From assembly GCA_902582165.1 (NCBI GenBank), contig CACHQZ010000002.1:1-64000 (forward strand): a DNA stretch of 64,000 nucleotides, read 5' to 3'. The notes beneath the pieces are model-generated. The model made no database searches, was not told the DNA's origin, and was given only the letters and a program-made list of their open reading frames with translations. A program made the translations under genes and the position numbers. This document shows, piece by piece, positions 8,866-16,843 of this stretch. Source of the stretch: an uncultured Pelagibacteraceae bacterium. Its GTDB lineage: Bacteria > Pseudomonadota > Alphaproteobacteria > Pelagibacterales > Pelagibacteraceae. Every line of letters begins with the position of its first letter. The first letter of the stretch is position 1.

Positions 8866-9564
8866 ATGAGAATTTTTTTAAAAGCTTTAATTTTTAGTGT
8901 ATTTTTAAATTCGATTAGTTTTGCTGAAGTTAATTTTCAGCAAAAAAAATTTTATTACGAAAACCTCGTCAAAAATTGGTCTAAAATATTTCCAGACAGT
9001 AACAGGAATGCTGCAGGTCCAAGGTTTTTCAAATATTTAATAGATCAAGACTTAACTTATGAAGAGTTTAAAGAATATAATAAATTTTATTGCCCTGTTT
9101 CAGGTTCTTTAATAAATCCAGGAGAAAAACCTGATTATATCTATGTTAAGGAGTTAAGAACACAAAAAAATATTTGTGGTGAGCTTTATAGATGTTGTTG
9201 GCCTTGTTCCTGCGATCTAATGAATTATACAAAAGTTAAAAAAATTAAACACAAGTTTAAAGACGGTCTTAAAAAAATTGATGTTTTACTAATTAACAAT
9301 CCTTGTTCAAAAAAAGATTTTCCTGCGGAAGTAAATAGAAATTATTTTTGTAAAAATCAAAGACTAAATGATGACGAAGTATTTGTCGTCGACGGTAAGC
9401 TTGTGATAGGTCTTTTCTATGAAGCCAAAAAATGTCAAAAAGCTGATATCAAAAAGATAGAGGCCAATGAAATTACAGGTAGATTTTGTGCTTTTAAAAA
9501 CGATATTCCGTTAGAAGAAATGAATATTGGTATGGGTGATATTTTTATTAGGATGGCGAGATAG
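8866..9564 (+). CDS. Secreted cysteine-rich protein of unknown function
   Basis: I do not recognise a named family. An 18-20 residue signal peptide (hydrophobic core ending SFAEV) precedes a ~210-aa mature protein with ten cysteines. The most striking is a cluster near residue 110 (CCWPCSCD), and single cysteines occur in CPVSG, NNPCSK and GRFC. This pattern suggests disulphides or metal binding in the periplasm. The gene starts 41 bases after the TRAP permease on the same strand and is probably cotranscribed, so it could assist substrate capture, but that is inference. Its 3' end overlaps the convergent VCBS gene by 17 bases. Confidence 0.75.
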   Translation: MRIFLKALIFSVFLNSISFAEVNFQQKKFYYENLVKNWSKIFPDSNRNAAGPRFFKYLIDQDLTYEEFKEYNKFYCPVSGSLINPGEKPDYIYVKELRTQKNICGELYRCCWPCSCDLMNYTKVKKIKHKFKDGLKKIDVLLINNPCSKKDFPAEVNRNYFCKNQRLNDDEVFVVDGKLVIGLFYEAKKCQKADIKKIEANEITGRFCAFKNDIPLEEMNIGMGDIFIRMAR

Positions 9565-10999
9565 TCATTTTACTTTGTTTAAAAATATAAGTCTTCCCTG
9601 TTTCTTTTATTTTATAATTATCTATTTTCCCATTTGTCCATTTAATTTGTACTTCAAAGTCTTTCTCACCATTTCTAATTCCATAATGGGCAACAGGCTC
9701 CATTTGGCATAGATATCCTGAACCAGAGTCTATTGTTTTAGAATGTTTTCTTAAATTGGATGTTAGTGTCACTGTTGCACCTCTAGCTGGAGCTCCATTT
9801 TTATTCAAAGCTTTTATTCTTAAATAATTCTTATCTTTTTTTACATTTGCTTTGTAAAGTGTAAGTATTTGATTTCCTGTTTCTCCGTGAGCAATCAATA
9901 ATTCTAAAATTCCGTCTTTATCAATGTCCGCTACAGCAGCACCAGTTCCAAGACCATTTGCTTCAGAGTTAGAAGTGATATCTATTTCCTCTAATTTTCC
10001 ATTTTCCTTAATTTTAAATAATTTATTTGCTTCGCCGATATTATTAAGAAATATTTCATCATATCCATCATTATCAAAATCAGCTGAGATAACCGTTCGA
10101 ATTTTAGATGGCCTTTTAAAATTGCTATCGGCAATGTTTTTAAAAGAGTTTTCTTTCTTTATAAAAATACGGTGCTCTCCATCCCAATTTCCACTAACAA
10201 TATCTAATTGACCTCTGTACAAAATATCACTTAACGCAGTTCCTCTTCCATTTTCATAAGGGTCTAAAACATTGTACCCTGATGCCACATCATAAAAAAC
10301 ACCATCAACATTCTTGTATAAAAAATTTACTCCTCTTTCATTAGCTGCGAAAATATCAACATTGTTTGACAATATATGTCCAGCAACTACTGCTCTTCCT
10401 CCAGTTATTTTATCCAAGCCGAACTCTGCTGCCCTATCTTTTATTCTTCCCTTAAACTTTTCATAAAATCTTGTTGGACCACCATAATTAGCAACATAAA
10501 TACCATATTTTCCATTTCCGTTTCTATCTACACAAACAACGGAACGACCAGCTGTAAAGTTTAAATCTATTTGATTCTTCTTTTGTTCAAAAATATCAAA
10601 AAATTTTGTATTTTTTAGATCTATTAGTCGGTCAGAATATTTTTTTTCACCACTATAAGTATCAGTATTTAAAAAATAAATCTCTTCGTACCCATCAGAG
10701 TCAATATCGCAAGCCGCTACGCCAATAGTAAAACTTTTTTTATCTGTAAACTTAGTATCATTTACAATATTTATTAGTTTATTATTTTTGTATGACAATG
10801 CTAAATTTTCACTTCCAAAACCAGCTACTATAAATTCATAAGTGCCGTCGTTATCAACATCAGCCACAGAAATACCATATCTAAGACTTTCATAGTTATT
10901 TTCTATTAGATCTGTAATGTTCTTAAAGAAATTCGCAGACGCACTTTTAATTGAAATAAAAATAAATAATAGCGAAACGAAGACAGTTTTTGATTTCAT
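9548..10999 (-). CDS. Secreted VCBS/FG-GAP repeat protein with ASPIC/UnbV C-terminus (CRTAC1-like)
   Basis: A signal peptide (~22 residues, ending SASA) leads a beta-propeller-type protein of 483 aa. Repeats carry the calcium-binding DxDxDGxxE signature, for example ADVDNDGTYEF, CDIDSDGYEEI, ADFDNDGYDEI and ADIDKDGILEL. The last ~90 residues match the ASPIC/UnbV domain found in CRTAC1-like proteins (KNGAPARGATVTL, then a strand-rich tail). Such proteins are extracellular or periplasmic; their biochemical function is unknown. It is the distal gene of the minus-strand run beginning at aceE, 6 bases after the thioesterase, and its end overlaps the convergent cysteine-rich gene. Confidence 0.88.
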   Translation of the reverse strand: MKSKTVFVSLLFIFISIKSASANFFKNITDLIENNYESLRYGISVADVDNDGTYEFIVAGFGSENLALSYKNNKLINIVNDTKFTDKKSFTIGVAACDIDSDGYEEIYFLNTDTYSGEKKYSDRLIDLKNTKFFDIFEQKKNQIDLNFTAGRSVVCVDRNGNGKYGIYVANYGGPTRFYEKFKGRIKDRAAEFGLDKITGGRAVVAGHILSNNVDIFAANERGVNFLYKNVDGVFYDVASGYNVLDPYENGRGTALSDILYRGQLDIVSGNWDGEHRIFIKKENSFKNIADSNFKRPSKIRTVISADFDNDGYDEIFLNNIGEANKLFKIKENGKLEEIDITSNSEANGLGTGAAVADIDKDGILELLIAHGETGNQILTLYKANVKKDKNYLRIKALNKNGAPARGATVTLTSNLRKHSKTIDSGSGYLCQMEPVAHYGIRNGEKDFEVQIKWTNGKIDNYKIKETGKTYIFKQSKMTISPS

Positions 11000-11005
11000 T
11001 AAATA

Positions 11006-11398
11006 CTATTGTAGTATTTTCCAAGTACCACTTGCAGAGGCAACTATGTCGCTTGAATTTAAAATTTCACAAGAAATAAAAACCAGTGTTTTAGTTTTTT
11101 TTAATATTTTTACTTTTCCGGTAAGTTTATCACCAAGTTGGCCTACAGAGATAAATTTCATATCTAAATTAATTGTTACACATCTCTTGTCGCCAGCAAC
11201 TCTGTGAGCAGCCGTTCCCATACCAGTATCTGCTATAGTGGAAAGAAAACCACCATGTGCAATTTTACCAGTGTTTAAATGTATTTCTTTTACCTCTACG
11301 GTAAACTCATATTGAGTATCGCTAATTTTTTTTAGCTCTAACCCGCCGAGATGTTTCATAAATCCTTTATTAGATTCGTCCATAATTTTTTTTACCAT
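11006..11398 (-). CDS. PaaI/YigI-type hotdog thioesterase
   Basis: This 130-aa single hotdog-fold enzyme probably hydrolyses acyl-CoA thioesters. The family motif is visible as GKIAHGGFLSTIADTGMGTAAH (central helix, catalytic Asp/Asn region), followed by the beta strands VTINLDMKFIS and CEILNSSDIVASASGTWKI. Length is typical. Two starts are possible, ATG at 11398 or ATG at 11383 (residue 6); neither has a clear Shine-Dalgarno sequence. Both lie inside the 3' end of the EamA gene, so the two are translationally linked. The substrate is unknown; proximity to PDH and acetoacetyl-CoA genes may be coincidental. Confidence 0.88.
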   Translation of the reverse strand: MVKKIMDESNKGFMKHLGGLELKKISDTQYEFTVEVKEIHLNTGKIAHGGFLSTIADTGMGTAAHRVAGDKRCVTINLDMKFISVGQLGDKLTGKVKILKKTKTLVFISCEILNSSDIVASASGTWKILQ

Positions 11399-12272
11399 AA
11401 ATTGGTATCAATTGTGAAAATATTACTGCTAATAAAATAATCATTATACCAAACACTTTTATTTCACTTAAAAACTGATCTAAAAGTATCCATCCAAAAA
11501 TTGAAGCAAACACTCCCTCAAGAGAAAATATAATCGCTACAGATGCAGGAGATAAAACTCTTTGAGCATATGCTTGAAGCATAAAAGCAACTCCACTAGA
11601 TAAAATTCCAGCGTAAAGTAATTCTGTAATTTCTTTTGAAATTAAATTAATTGTCACTGACTCAAAAGCTAAAGCAGGAAAAGAACAAAATATACCTGCA
11701 ACTAAACATTGAAACGTTGCAATTGCTATTGGAAAATTAAAAATTTTTAAAACTTTATAAATAAAGATTATGTGAAAAGCCCAAAAAAAAGCTCCTATGA
11801 TGACTAGCATATCACCAAATCTTACATCATAATTTTTAATTTCACTTAAAAGCAATCCACCTATTAAACAAAGCGTAACGGAAGGCCAAATAGATGGGTG
11901 AATTTTTATTGAAAAAATAAAATACGAAATTAACGGGACTATGACAACATAAAGAACAGTAAAAACTGCAGAGTTAGCGATGTCCGTATAAAGAAGCGAA
12001 ACTTGCTGAAGGATATTTGCCATTCCAAAAATTGAACCTAGTATTAATGTAAAGAAAAAGACTTTTTTTAAATTAAAATTTATTTTTTTAATTTCGTTAA
12101 ATTCAAAATATATAAAAAAAGGCAATAATCCTAAAAATCCTAAAAATAATCTAACAGCACAAAATGTATAAGGTCCAATGAAGTCCATGCCTGTATCTTG
12201 GGCAACAAAAGTTGTTCCCCAAAGAAAAGAACACGCAAGGGCACAAGATATAGGGATTAAATTATTCTTCAT
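11370..12272 (-). CDS. EamA family (DMT superfamily) transporter
   Basis: This ~300-aa integral membrane protein has about ten hydrophobic helices and two EamA halves. The first begins with the family motif CSFLWGTTFVAQ, and the second ends with an SLEGVFASIFGWILL motif. Relatives export amino acids, metabolites or nucleotide sugars; the substrate here is unknown. The ORF track starts at 12335, but the first 21 residues are unlike the family and overlap aceF. The ATG at 12272 is preceded by TAAGGG, a good ribosome site, and gives the normal length, so I choose it. It overlaps the thioesterase gene downstream. Confidence 0.88.
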   Translation of the reverse strand: MKNNLIPISCALACSFLWGTTFVAQDTGMDFIGPYTFCAVRLFLGFLGLLPFFIYFEFNEIKKINFNLKKVFFFTLILGSIFGMANILQQVSLLYTDIANSAVFTVLYVVIVPLISYFIFSIKIHPSIWPSVTLCLIGGLLLSEIKNYDVRFGDMLVIIGAFFWAFHIIFIYKVLKIFNFPIAIATFQCLVAGIFCSFPALAFESVTINLISKEITELLYAGILSSGVAFMLQAYAQRVLSPASVAIIFSLEGVFASIFGWILLDQFLSEIKVFGIMIILLAVIFSQLIPIYGKKNYGRI

Positions 12273-12295
12273 GACCCTTACTAATTTAATTTGAT

Positions 12296-13555
12296 CTATA
12301 CAGCAAGCTTGAAAGCAAAGTCTTTGCCAAGGCATTTACCGAGATAAACGCAGAACCTAGCACCCTCAGCACCATCAATTATTCTATGGTCGTATGAAAG
12401 TGAAATTGGTAAAATTTTTCTTGAAATAAATTTGTCTTTAACTTTTACTAATCTATCAAAACTTTTTCCAACTCCAAGTATCGCTACTTCAGGAGGATTT
12501 ATTATTGGGGTAAAGAAAGTACCTCCAATACCACCCAAGCTTGATATCGTCATTGAACCGCCAAAAAATTCCTTCTTATCAATTTTCAAATCTCTGCAAA
12601 GTCTACTTGTTTTTCTTAAAGCACTTCCGATTTCTTTTATACTCATTTGATCAACATCTCTTATTTTAGGCACCATTAAACCATGAGGAGTATCTACTGC
12701 AAAACCAACGTGAAAATATTTTTTATAAATGATTTTGTCGTTAGCACTATCAATTGAAGCATTAAAATTTGGAAATTTCTTCAAGGCACTTACAAGAGCT
12801 TTTGCTATAAAAGCAAGAGGCGTCACTTTTATTTTCTCACCAGTATAGTAATCATATAACGATGATCTAAATTGCTCCATTTCTGTTATATCAACTTCAT
12901 CATGCTGTGTGACATGGGGAATTTCAGTCCAAGATCTTACTAAGTGAGGACCAGATAATCTTTTAACTCTTGGTATATCTTTTAATTCGATTTCACCAAA
13001 CTCTTCGTGTGGATACTCTTCTTTATGAACTTTCTTTTCTACTTTCCCACCGCTGACTGTAACCTGAGATCTTACAAAATTTTTAACATCTTCCTCGGAA
13101 ACTCTACCACCTCTTTGAGAACCAGGTATTTCAACCACATTGGCGCCTAACTCTCTTGCAAATTTTCTTACTTTTGGACTAGCTGATTTACTACCTGTTT
13201 GTGATGTGGGTACTACAGGAATAATTTCTTTAGGTGTTTGAGGTTTGATTTTTTTTATCTCTTTATTCTCAACTTTTTTTTGCTCACTAACTACTTCTTT
13301 TTTTTGTTCAGTAGCACTCTCTGCATTCAGACTAAGAATTAAGTCCCCTTTGTTAACTTTATCACCTACTTTAACATTTATTTTCTCAATAACTCCCTCA
13401 TGAGTAGATGGCACTTCAACACTTGATTTGTCACTTTCCAATGTAATAAGAGAATCATTTTTTCTTATTTGTTGACCTTCTTTGACCAGAACTTCAATAA
13501 TCTCTACATCCTTGAAGTCACCCATATCTGGTACTAAAATTTTTGTACTAGCCAT
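12296..13555 (-). CDS. aceF: Pyruvate dehydrogenase E2, dihydrolipoamide acetyltransferase
   Basis: This core enzyme of the pyruvate dehydrogenase complex moves the acetyl group from lipoate to CoA. Residues 1-80 form one lipoyl domain with the modified lysine at K43 (ESDKSSVEV). A Lys/Pro-rich linker follows, then the peripheral-subunit-binding domain near 130-170 (SPKVRKFARELG ... RVSEEDV), and the catalytic domain from ~190 with the DHRIIDGAEG active-site motif. Only one lipoyl domain is present, fewer than in many AceF proteins, but its E1 partner carries another. It starts two bases after the aceE stop. The E3 gene is not in the window. Confidence 0.96.
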   Translation of the reverse strand: MASTKILVPDMGDFKDVEIIEVLVKEGQQIRKNDSLITLESDKSSVEVPSTHEGVIEKINVKVGDKVNKGDLILSLNAESATEQKKEVVSEQKKVENKEIKKIKPQTPKEIIPVVPTSQTGSKSASPKVRKFARELGANVVEIPGSQRGGRVSEEDVKNFVRSQVTVSGGKVEKKVHKEEYPHEEFGEIELKDIPRVKRLSGPHLVRSWTEIPHVTQHDEVDITEMEQFRSSLYDYYTGEKIKVTPLAFIAKALVSALKKFPNFNASIDSANDKIIYKKYFHVGFAVDTPHGLMVPKIRDVDQMSIKEIGSALRKTSRLCRDLKIDKKEFFGGSMTISSLGGIGGTFFTPIINPPEVAILGVGKSFDRLVKVKDKFISRKILPISLSYDHRIIDGAEGARFCVYLGKCLGKDFAFKLAV

Positions 13556-13557
13556 AT

Positions 13558-16500
13558 TTATAAATTAGAGGGAAAATCTCTATCTTTATCAATCTTAAAC
13601 TTTTTGATCGCACTTTCAGCTTTCTTGGTTTCAATTAATTGCTCTTTTGCTAAAGCACTTAATGTATAAGCAACTATATGTTCTTTATCGACCTCAAAAA
13701 ACTTTCTTAAATTTTTCCTTGTATCACTTCTTCCATAACCATCCGTCCCTAAAGAGTAAAAAGGTTTTTCCGTGTAAGGTCTTATTTGATCTGAAAATGA
13801 TCTAGTGTAATCCGATGCAGCAATAACTGGTCCATCCGTTTTTTTTAAACACTTTTGAACATATGATTTTTTCTTTTTTTCATTTGGATTTAATAAGTTC
13901 CATCTCTCAGTTTCCATGCCGTCTTTTCTTAATTCATTGAAGCTAGTTACACTCCATACATCAGAGTCCACTCCATAATCTTTTGATAAAATTTCTGAAG
14001 CAGCAATTATTTCTCTTAAGATTGTTCCCGAACCTAAAAGCTGGACTTTAGTTTTATTCTTGCTATTATTTTCTTTAAATAAATACATTCCCTTTAAAAT
14101 TCCTTCATCGGCACCCTTTGGCTTTTCTGGGTGAGAATAATTTTCATTCATTGCAGTGATGTAGTAGAAAATATTTTCTTTTTTCTCATGCATTCTTTTT
14201 AGTCCATCTCTTAATATTACAGCCATTTCATAAGCAAACGTTGGATCATAACTAATACAGTTAGGAATATTCGATGCCAATAAATGACTATGACCATCTT
14301 GGTGTTGAAGTCCTTCTCCAGCTAAAGTAGTTCTTCCTGCAGTAGCCCCAATTAAGAAACCTCTTGCTTGAGAGTCTCCAGCGGCCCAAGCCAAATCTCC
14401 AACTCTTTGAAAACCAAACATAGAGTAAAAAATATAAATCGGTATCATTTCTAAATCATGATTTGTGTAAGCTGTACCAGCTGCAATCCAAGATGACATT
14501 GCTCCTGACTCATTTATTCCTTCTTCTAATACTTGGCCACTTTTATCTTCTCTGTAAGAACTCAACTGCTCAGAGTCTACTGGCTCATACTTTTGACCTT
14601 CATGAGCATATATTCCTATCTTTTGGAAGAAACCCTCCATCCCAAAGGTTCTTGCTTCATCTGGGATAATAGGAACTAATCTTGGTGATATATTTTTATC
14701 TCTTAGTAATGCAGTGAGCATTCTGACTAATGCCATCGTAGTTGACATTTCTTTATCTCCTGTAGATTTCATAAAGTTATCGAAAATTTCCTTAGGAGGA
14801 GCTTTTATTTGTTTTGCGAATGAAGATCTTTCTGGAATAAAACCACCAAGCTTTATTCTTTGATCTTTTAGATATTTAATTTCTTCAGAGTTTTCATCAG
14901 GTTTGTAATACTCAATATTTTTTACCTGTTTATCAGTGAGAGGTACACCAAATCTATCTCTATAATAAAGTAAATCCTCCTCATCTAATTTTTTTTGTTG
15001 GTGGGTTGTATTTATGCTTTCACCAGATTTCCCCATACCGTAACCTTTTATGGTTTTAGCAAGAATAACAGTTGGAGAACCAGTGTGCTGCATTGCTGAA
15101 TGGTATGCAGCGTAAACCTTATGAGGATCGTGGCCTCCTCTATTTAATCTCCAAATGTCTTTATCTGTCATAGTAGATACCATTTCTTTTAATTCAGGAT
15201 ACTTACCAAAGAATTTTTCCCGAACATATAAACCATCCTTCGCTTTAAAAGCTTGGTACTCTCCATCAACACATTCATTCATTCTTTTCACAAGAAGGCC
15301 AGACTTATCTTTCATCAAAAGTTTATCCCAATAAGATCCCCAAATAACTTTGATAACATTCCAACCAGTTCCTCTAAAACTTCCCTCAAGTTCTTGAATA
15401 ATTTTTCCATTACCTCTTACTGGCCCATCTAGTCTTTGAAGGTTACAATTAATTACAAAGATCAAATTGTCTAATTTTTCTCTTGCAGCTAAACCGATTG
15501 CACCCATTGACTCGGGTTCATCCATTTCTCCATCTCCTAAAAATACCCAAATTTTTCTTCCCTCATCTTTGACTAAACCTCTATTAATTAAATATTTTAA
15601 AAACCGCGCTTGATAAATTGCCATGATCGGACCAAGACCCATCGATACTGTCGGAAATTGCCAAAAGTCAGGCATCAGCCATGGGTGAGGATAAGAAGAA
15701 AGACCATCTTTACCAACTTCCTGTCTAAACCCGTCCAACTGTTTAGCTGTGAGTCTTCCTTCTAAAAAAGCTCTTGCGTACATACCTGGAGCTGAGTGAC
15801 CTTGAAAATAAATTAAGTCTCCTCCAAATTTATTATTTTTTGCTCTCCAAAAATGATTCATACCAACGTCATATAGTGTTGCTGCTGATGCAAAAGTACC
15901 TATGTGCCCACCTAGTTCAGAACTTTTCTTATTCGCCTTAACGACCATAGCAGCTGCATTCCATCTTATGATTGCTCTTAATTTTTTTTCAATATTTTGG
16001 TCCCCTGGGGATTTAGCTTCTGCTTCTGGCGGAATAGTATTTATATATGGAGTTGTTCTTGTATCAGGTAAAACTAGTCCTGATTTATAAGCTTGATCAA
16101 TTACTTTATTAAGTAGATAGCTGGCTCTTGGCGCTCCATCAGACTCAATCACTGAATTTAAAGATTCTATCCATTCATTTGTTTCGATCGGATCAATGTC
16201 ATCTTTTGAAGCCGGTTCTGCAAAAACCTTTTTAACTTGTTTTACAGGATTTAAGTTACCGTTTGTTTTTGGTTTTTCTTGAATTAATTCTTCCTTAACA
16301 ACTTCTTTTTTTATTTCTTGTTTTGGCGAAGAAGTCGCTTGACCGTTTTCAATTGTTGCTAATAAGCTTCCCTCGGATACTTTATCTCCTATTTTTACTT
16401 TTAAATCTTTGATTAGGCCAGCTGAAGGAGATGGAATTTCTACACTAGATTTATCACTTTCAATGGTAACTATGGGATCGTTTTTATTTATTTGATCACC

Positions 16501-16575
16501 AGGTTTGACTAAAATTTCTATTACTTCTACGTCTTTAAAATCACCTATATCTGGAACTGAAATATTTTGAGCCAT
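13558..16575 (-). CDS. aceE: Pyruvate dehydrogenase E1 (homodimeric AceE) with N-terminal lipoyl domain
   Basis: This thiamine-diphosphate enzyme decarboxylates pyruvate and acetylates lipoate. Residues 1-80 are a complete lipoyl domain with ESDKSSVEI (K42), almost identical to that of AceF. A flexible Lys/Pro/Glu linker runs to ~130, and then a full AceE follows. The ThDP/Mg motif GDGEMDEPES ... NCNLQRLDGPV lies near residue 345, and the C-terminal half includes the TAGRTTLAGEGLQHQDGHSH segment. Total length is 1005 aa versus ~890 for ordinary AceE; the excess equals the lipoyl domain plus linker. It heads the aceE-aceF run. The fusion is directly visible; how the lipoyl arm is used is inference. 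Confidence 0.96.
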   Translation of the reverse strand: MAQNISVPDIGDFKDVEVIEILVKPGDQINKNDPIVTIESDKSSVEIPSPSAGLIKDLKVKIGDKVSEGSLLATIENGQATSSPKQEIKKEVVKEELIQEKPKTNGNLNPVKQVKKVFAEPASKDDIDPIETNEWIESLNSVIESDGAPRASYLLNKVIDQAYKSGLVLPDTRTTPYINTIPPEAEAKSPGDQNIEKKLRAIIRWNAAAMVVKANKKSSELGGHIGTFASAATLYDVGMNHFWRAKNNKFGGDLIYFQGHSAPGMYARAFLEGRLTAKQLDGFRQEVGKDGLSSYPHPWLMPDFWQFPTVSMGLGPIMAIYQARFLKYLINRGLVKDEGRKIWVFLGDGEMDEPESMGAIGLAAREKLDNLIFVINCNLQRLDGPVRGNGKIIQELEGSFRGTGWNVIKVIWGSYWDKLLMKDKSGLLVKRMNECVDGEYQAFKAKDGLYVREKFFGKYPELKEMVSTMTDKDIWRLNRGGHDPHKVYAAYHSAMQHTGSPTVILAKTIKGYGMGKSGESINTTHQQKKLDEEDLLYYRDRFGVPLTDKQVKNIEYYKPDENSEEIKYLKDQRIKLGGFIPERSSFAKQIKAPPKEIFDNFMKSTGDKEMSTTMALVRMLTALLRDKNISPRLVPIIPDEARTFGMEGFFQKIGIYAHEGQKYEPVDSEQLSSYREDKSGQVLEEGINESGAMSSWIAAGTAYTNHDLEMIPIYIFYSMFGFQRVGDLAWAAGDSQARGFLIGATAGRTTLAGEGLQHQDGHSHLLASNIPNCISYDPTFAYEMAVILRDGLKRMHEKKENIFYYITAMNENYSHPEKPKGADEGILKGMYLFKENNSKNKTKVQLLGSGTILREIIAASEILSKDYGVDSDVWSVTSFNELRKDGMETERWNLLNPNEKKKKSYVQKCLKKTDGPVIAASDYTRSFSDQIRPYTEKPFYSLGTDGYGRSDTRKNLRKFFEVDKEHIVAYTLSALAKEQLIETKKAESAIKKFKIDKDRDFPSNL

Positions 16576-16673
16576 ATCTCTATATTATAAACTGGAAGGA
16601 ACATATAAAAAAGTTATTGAATAATAAACTAGAAAGAATAGCGCCTATTAGTTGAATAGTTCGATTTCTGACA

Positions 16674-16693
16674 CATTTTTTGCCATTTTTTGT
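16674..16693. repeat. Tandem 10-bp repeat in the aceE-aacS divergent region
   Basis: CATTTTTTGC is followed immediately by CATTTTTTGT. The pair is framed by TGACA (16669-16673) and TGTCA (16691-16695) in inverted orientation, and by two TTCGAT copies (16660-16665 and 16707-16712). Spacing of one helical turn is compatible with a regulator site for one or both divergent genes. No known factor is implied. Confidence 0.4.
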
Positions 16694-16717
16694 CACCTCT
16701 AAATGGTTCGATAAGGT

Positions 16718-16819
16718 ATGAAATGGATAATTAATTTATTCTTCAAAAAGAAAGAAATTAGAAACAATCGCGGTCAGATTGTTCAGAAATTCCTATTAAA
16801 AAAATATCTATTAAGATAA
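16718..16819 (+). CDS. Possible 33-aa basic peptide upstream of aacS
   Basis: An ATG preceded by AAGG opens a 34-codon frame (begins MKWIINLFFKKK, ends KYLLR) that stops 24 bases before the aacS start. The product would be a short amphipathic, strongly basic peptide. It is below the ORF-track cut-off. It could be a leader peptide, a real small protein, or chance in AT-rich DNA; I cannot decide without homologues. The rest of the 268-base gap (16576-16843) shows only the repeats listed separately. Confidence 0.25.
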   Translation: MKWIINLFFKKKEIRNNRGQIVQKFLLKKYLLR

Positions 16820-16843
16820 TTTATAAGGGCTAAGTTAGCTTTT

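Noticed and set aside
12273-12335. N-terminal extension of the EamA ORF in the track
   Set aside because: It encodes a Cys-rich stretch unlike EamA proteins and overlaps aceF, while the ATG at 12272 has a good ribosome site and gives the family length.
13558-16575. Possible assembly chimera joining a lipoyl gene to aceE
   Set aside because: The reading frame, linker composition and codon style are continuous, and the aceF lipoyl domain lies separately two bases downstream, so a real fusion is more likely than a join error, although I cannot test reads.
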